This document shows, piece by piece, positions 6,558 to 8,967 of a DNA stretch of 8,967 nucleotides. The notes below the pieces were generated by a model. It had not been told where the DNA came from. It saw only the letters and a program-made list of their open reading frames with translations, and did not search any database. Numbering within the stretch: position 1 is the first letter of the stretch; every line of letters starts with the position of its first letter. Source of the stretch: JAENVT01 sp031424145. Lineage in GTDB: Bacteria; Actinomycetota; Acidimicrobiia; Acidimicrobiales; Ilumatobacteraceae. The DNA is taken from NCBI GenBank assembly GCA_031424145.1, contig JANPGV010000223.1, positions 1 through 8,967 on the forward strand, read 5' to 3'. A program made the translations under genes and the position numbers.

Positions 6558-6562
6558 CCCTC
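6558..6562 (-). promoter_or_regulatory. Ribosome binding site GAGGG that fixes the hypothetical protein's start
   Basis: GAGGG lies 4 nt before the ATG at 6553. The reading frame stays open upstream to 6889 inside the VOC gene, so this site is what supports the 298-residue start. Confidence 0.6.
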
Positions 6563-6594
6563 GCCGGCGTCTGCGATGCTTGCGACAGTCAGTC

Positions 6595-7371
6595 TTAGGT
6601 GGGGCGCAGAGCGATGACGCTGAACACCGCGCCCTGCGGATCCTTCACCACCGCAAAGGTGCCGGGCGGGACCTCGGTGGGCTGGACCATCAACTGGCCG
6701 CCCAGCGCTTCGACCTTGGCGACGGCCGCTTGGCAGTCCTCGACGGCGAAATAGATCATCCAATGGTTCGGCATCTCTGCCGGCCACGAGTCCCCCTGCA
6801 TCTGCATCATCCCGGCGACCGCATGGTCGCCGATGCGGAACTCGGTGTAGTCGGCCGAGCCTTCCATCGGTACCAAGGTCGCAGTCCATCCGAACACGGC
6901 TCCGTAGAATTCCACCGACTTCTGCGGCTCGCGGGTGGTCAGTTCGGTCCAGCAGAACGTGTTCGGCTCGTTGACGATGCCGGCGCCCACATGCGCCCGC
7001 GGTTGCCAGATCGCGAACATCGCCGCAGCCGGATCGGCAGCGACAGCCATGCGGCCGACATCGAGCACGTCCATCGGTTCGACGATGATGCTGCCACCGT
7101 CCTCGCTGGTCGCAGCCGCGGTCTCATCTGCGGACGAGACGCTGATGTACGTCGTCCAGAACGGCGGCATGTCGGGGCTCATCTGCGGACCGAGGCCGGC
7201 GACGGGTTTGCCGTCGAGCATGCACATTCGGTAGCCGCCGGCCTCTGGCGGGCCCTCCATGATCGACCAGCCGAACAGATCCGAATAGAAGCGGCTGGCC
7301 TCGACCGGGTCCGCGGTGCCGAGGTCGACCCAAGAAGGCGTGCCGGGCTCATACTTCGTCATCTCTGGCAT
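6595..7371 (-). CDS. Two-domain VOC (glyoxalase/bleomycin-resistance fold) family protein
   Basis: A 258-residue protein with two vicinal-oxygen-chelate domains: about 10-123 (WVDLGTADPVEASRFYSDLFGW at 14-35, ending DPAAAMFAIWQP) and about 138-256 (CWTELTTREPQKSVEFYGAVFGW at 140-162, ending DPQGAVFSVI). The repeated FYxxxFGW and DPxGAxFxxx patterns, about 127 residues apart, show the internal duplication. It resembles the actinobacterial CFP30/27-kDa-antigen type of double VOC proteins, whose substrates are mostly unknown; it might act on a small molecule or bind one. It is probably cytosolic. The ATG at 7371 is supported by AGGAG 6 nt upstream; an in-frame ATG at 7362 is less well placed. 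It is first in a likely two-gene transcript with the 298-residue protein and divergent from the AlkZ-like gene. The opposite strand is also open across the whole gene, a high-GC shadow. Confidence 0.88.
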   Translation of the reverse strand: MPEMTKYEPGTPSWVDLGTADPVEASRFYSDLFGWSIMEGPPEAGGYRMCMLDGKPVAGLGPQMSPDMPPFWTTYISVSSADETAAATSEDGGSIIVEPMDVLDVGRMAVAADPAAAMFAIWQPRAHVGAGIVNEPNTFCWTELTTREPQKSVEFYGAVFGWTATLVPMEGSADYTEFRIGDHAVAGMMQMQGDSWPAEMPNHWMIYFAVEDCQAAVAKVEALGGQLMVQPTEVPPGTFAVVKDPQGAVFSVIALRPT

Positions 7372-7377
7372 GACGTG

Positions 7378-7382
7378 CTCCT
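7378..7382 (-). promoter_or_regulatory. Ribosome binding site AGGAG of the VOC gene
   Basis: A five-base Shine-Dalgarno match 6 nt before the ATG at 7371, the strongest in this window. It selects the longer of two possible starts. Confidence 0.75.
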
Positions 7383-7399
7383 ATCTGTCGGCTGGGCCA

Positions 7400-7429
7400 A
7401 ACGTATGACCGTCCACCAGGCGTCGTCAA
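7400..7429 (-). promoter_or_regulatory. Sigma-70-type promoter of the VOC / hypothetical-protein unit
   Basis: On the - strand TTGACG (7429-7424) and TACGTT (7405-7400) are separated by 18 bp, close to the -35/-10 consensus and spacing. The expected transcription start is near 7393, giving a leader of roughly 20 nt that contains the AGGAG site. The -35 lies 24 bp from the divergent AlkZ-like gene's start, so the two promoters must overlap or abut. Confidence 0.6.
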
Positions 7430-7437
7430 CGGCGCCT

Positions 7438-7443
7438 AATACT
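7438..7443 (+). promoter_or_regulatory. Possible -10 box (AATACT) of the AlkZ-like gene
   Basis: AATACT (or the overlapping TAATAC) is the only A/T-rich hexamer before the ATG at 7453. It would start transcription only a few bases from the ATG, so the message would be leaderless or nearly so. No Shine-Dalgarno sequence and no good -35 are visible. This is a weak candidate. Confidence 0.3.
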
Positions 7444-7452
7444 GTTGCACCG

Positions 7453-8514
7453 ATGAACGAGTTGGCGCCGACGTTGTCAGCCCGTCAGATCAATCGGTCC
7501 GTACTGGATCGTCAACTGCTGCTGACCAGAGCCGATCTCGACATCCCTGCTGCTCTCCAACACACCGGCGGCCTGCAGACGCAATACGCGCCATCTGGTT
7601 ACGTCGGGCTGTGGAGCCGGTTGCGCGACTTCCGGCGCGACGCTCTGACCCGGGCGTTGGAAGACCGGTCGGTGGTTCAAGCGACGCTGATGCGCTCCAC
7701 GATCCACATGGTGGCCGCGGAGGACTTCTGGCCGATCTGCGCGGCCATTCGCCAGAGCCGGCGCGACTGGTGGATCCGCGTAGCCCGCTCGCGGAAGATG
7801 AACGACATCGCCCACGAGGCGATCGCCGGCGTGCTGCGCACCGTGCTCGCCGATGGGCCGAAGACCTCCGCCGAACTGGTTGCCGCGATGGAGCAAGCGG
7901 GTTTTGCCAAGCCGTTGTGGGAGGGCGCCGGGCTGTGGGTCGACATGGTCAGAGCTCCTCCATCGGGAACGTGGGAGCGACGCCGCGCGGATCGTTTCGG
8001 CCTGGCCGAACAGTGGATACCCGAGAAGGTCGTCGAGGAAGCGGATGGTCTGAGATTGTTGCTCACCCGCTATCTGCAGGCTTTCGGCCCGGCGACGCTG
8101 GCCGACGCTGCCACGTGGGCAGGCGTTCCAAGGGCTCGGCAGGAACCCGTTGCCGCATCCATGGATCTCGTTCGGTACAGCGACGAGACAGGCGCCGCGC
8201 TAGTCGACCTGGCGGGCTCGGTGCTACCGGATCCCGACACGCCGAGTCCCGTCAGGTTCCTGCCGACCTGGGATGCCACGTTGCTCGCGCACTGTCGCCG
8301 CTCGGGCATCTTGCCGGAGGCGTTCCGCAAGGCGATCTTTCACACGAAGAACCCTCAATCCGTGGGAACGGTGTTGGTCGATGGCGCCGTCGCCGCGACA
8401 TGGGCGTGGCGCAACGATCGCGTCGAAGTCGAGGAGTTGACCAAGCTGACTGCCGCGCGGCGTCGGGAGGTCACCGCTGAGGCGAACGCGCTGACCACGT
8501 TCTACCGCGATTGA
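7453..8514 (+). CDS. Winged-helix, AlkZ/YcaQ-like DNA glycosylase family protein (PF06224)
   Basis: A 353-residue member of the tandem winged-helix family first annotated as winged helix DNA-binding and now linked to the DNA glycosylases AlkZ (unhooks azinomycin interstrand crosslinks) and YcaQ/AlkX. Visible features are the start ARQINRSVLDRQLL, the motif GGLQTQYAPSGYVGLWSR with Gln42-x-Gln44 (the QxQ catalytic pair of the AlkZ branch), MRSTIHMVAAEDFW (80-93), a second helical part GLRLLLTRYLQAFGPATLADAATWAG (199-224), and the late landmark LPTWDATLLAH (270-280). The length fits the family. Its likely role is removal of bulky or alkylated bases, but some members may be non-catalytic. I chose the ATG at 7453 because the family N terminus follows at once; the open frame back to 6580 is antisense to the VOC gene. 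It stands alone on its strand. Confidence 0.86.
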   Translation: MNELAPTLSARQINRSVLDRQLLLTRADLDIPAALQHTGGLQTQYAPSGYVGLWSRLRDFRRDALTRALEDRSVVQATLMRSTIHMVAAEDFWPICAAIRQSRRDWWIRVARSRKMNDIAHEAIAGVLRTVLADGPKTSAELVAAMEQAGFAKPLWEGAGLWVDMVRAPPSGTWERRRADRFGLAEQWIPEKVVEEADGLRLLLTRYLQAFGPATLADAATWAGVPRARQEPVAASMDLVRYSDETGAALVDLAGSVLPDPDTPSPVRFLPTWDATLLAHCRRSGILPEAFRKAIFHTKNPQSVGTVLVDGAVAATWAWRNDRVEVEELTKLTAARRREVTAEANALTTFYRD

Positions 8515-8792
8515 CTCTCGCCTCAGCTGCGCTTGGCGCCTGGAGACCCTATGCGGTTCCTGCGGCTCCAAACGTTGCGTCACTGGCTGCTTGTGACGGC
8601 CACCTCGGCGTCGTCGCCCGGCAGGGTCACAACGAACCTCGCACCACCGCTCGGAGCCGTCTCGCGCGGACGTCGCCCCCACGTCTGCGCCGGGTTGCCC
8701 GAACCACGGCGAGCCCGAGGCCGACGGGTCTGTACCCGGCGACCCGCGCTGCCCGTCTCGATCCGGCCGAGGCCCTTCGTCCCGCCTGAGGG
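8515..8792. other. Gap between convergent genes, without an intact gene
   Basis: These 278 bp separate the AlkZ-like gene from the HpcH/HpaI-family gene. The middle part carries a histidine-kinase remnant on the - strand, entered separately. Small inverted repeats are present: GCGC-TTG-GCGC (8529-8539), CGTCAC-N9-GTGACG (8578-8598) and CGGGT-CTGT-ACCCG (8725-8738). None is followed by a T-run, so I do not call an intrinsic terminator. Confidence 0.6.
8580..8725 (-). pseudogene. Remnant of a sensor histidine kinase C terminus (frameshifted HATPase end)
   Basis: Two reading frames on the - strand together spell the end of a histidine kinase ATPase domain. From 8725 to about 8663 one frame reads VGLGLAVVRATRRRRGGDVRA. 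It has the G2-box GLGL and, exactly ten residues later, the GG that normally follows. That frame meets a stop at 8629-8627. From about 8666 a second frame reads RETAPSGGARFVVTLPGDD and ends SSQ-stop at 8580. The GGARFVVTLP part is the usual last strand of the domain. Joining the frames near 8660-8666 restores the normal order and spacing, so a one-base indel is implied. The N, F and G1 boxes, the dimerisation domain and any sensor are missing, since the neighbouring gene begins at 8793. I infer a decayed fragment; a chance high-GC match is possible but unlikely over two joined motifs. Confidence 0.6.
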
Positions 8793-8967
8793 TCAGTACA
8801 TCGCGCCGGACTTGGCGTCTGCGGGTCGGGCGCCGCGGGCGGTGGCCAGGTCTGCGACCAACGAGCCCTTCATCGCCAGCATGTCGCTGGTGACGGTGAT
8901 CATCCGGAAACCCTGCTCCAGCCGGCGCTCGACCAGAGCAGCAGTGGCATGAATGCCGGGCACGACT
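8793..8967 (-). CDS. HpcH/HpaI aldolase/citrate lyase family protein, C-terminal end (5' part beyond window)
   Basis: Only the last 57 codons are present. The first complete codon on the - strand is at 8966-8964 and the TGA stop is at 8795-8793. The visible residues include PGIHATAALVERRLEQGFRM followed by ITVTSDMLAMKGSLVADLATAR and a short tail ending GAMY. The pattern GI-x-10-15-GF-x-(M/F)-ITV-x-x-D, then a closing helix, is how HpaI-type class II aldolases end, where GF..I.V..D forms the last barrel strand. These enzymes cleave 4-hydroxy-2-oxo acids to pyruvate (or a related oxoacid) and an aldehyde, using a divalent metal. The active-site residues are upstream and not visible, so substrate and exact class are open. 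It faces the AlkZ-like gene across the 278-bp gap. Confidence 0.68.
   Translation of the reverse strand, partial: VVPGIHATAALVERRLEQGFRMITVTSDMLAMKGSLVADLATARGARPADAKSGAMY

Noticed and set aside
6580..7452. Open + frame that would extend the AlkZ-like protein by about 290 residues
   Set aside because: It is wholly antisense to the VOC gene, which has two clear domains, a promoter and a ribosome binding site. The AlkZ family N terminus begins at 7453.
8533..8952. 139-codon + frame near the right edge
   Set aside because: It is antisense to both the histidine-kinase remnant and the HpcH/HpaI-family C terminus, and its translation shows no domain.

Overview
The window is a high-G+C stretch of ordinary bacterial chromosome. 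It has densely packed genes and no tRNA, rRNA, insertion sequence, CRISPR array or phage gene that I can see. The gene content points to Actinomycetota: a TIGR03086/maleylpyruvate-isomerase-like protein beside a WYL regulator, a double-VOC protein, an AlkZ-like protein, and starts that look leaderless. An acidimicrobial-type organism is my guess, but nothing in the sequence fixes the class.

Layout from left to right: (1) The 3' part of a proline-racemase-superfamily gene (+) with Thr at the second catalytic position, which marks the trans-3-hydroxyproline dehydratase type. (2) A convergent TIGR03086 metal-binding protein (-), divergent across 62 bp from a WYL regulator (+). (3) The regulator's tail overlaps, in antisense, the end of a type II haloacid-dehalogenase-like gene (-). 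That gene is joined by an ATGA overlap to an upstream DNA-3-methyladenine glycosylase I gene (-). (4) Divergent from the glycosylase is a two-gene operon (+): a cyclase-family hydrolase and, 5 bp later, a DapB-like reductase. The reductase keeps the dinucleotide fold and the DAPSGT loop but has lost the catalytic His-His pair. (5) A five-unit 15-bp tandem repeat between convergent genes runs into the last codons of an unrecognised 298-residue protein (-). (6) That protein lies 41 bp downstream of a two-domain VOC protein (-), which has a good promoter and ribosome binding site. (7) Divergent from it is an AlkZ/YcaQ-type glycosylase-like protein (+) with the Q-x-Q motif. (8) A 278-bp gap holds what looks like the frameshifted C-terminal remnant of a sensor histidine kinase (-). 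(9) The 3' end of an HpcH/HpaI-family aldolase (-) runs off the right edge.

Themes: the hydroxyproline-type dehydratase, cyclase-family hydrolase, DapB-like reductase, HAD enzyme and HpcH/HpaI aldolase suggest scattered small-molecule catabolism. Two unrelated alkylation-repair glycosylase families (TagI and AlkZ-like) lie within 5 kb of each other. The best candidates for something undescribed are the cyclase/His-less DapB operon and the repeat-derived C terminus of the 298-residue protein. I see no convincing new multi-gene defence or mobile system.
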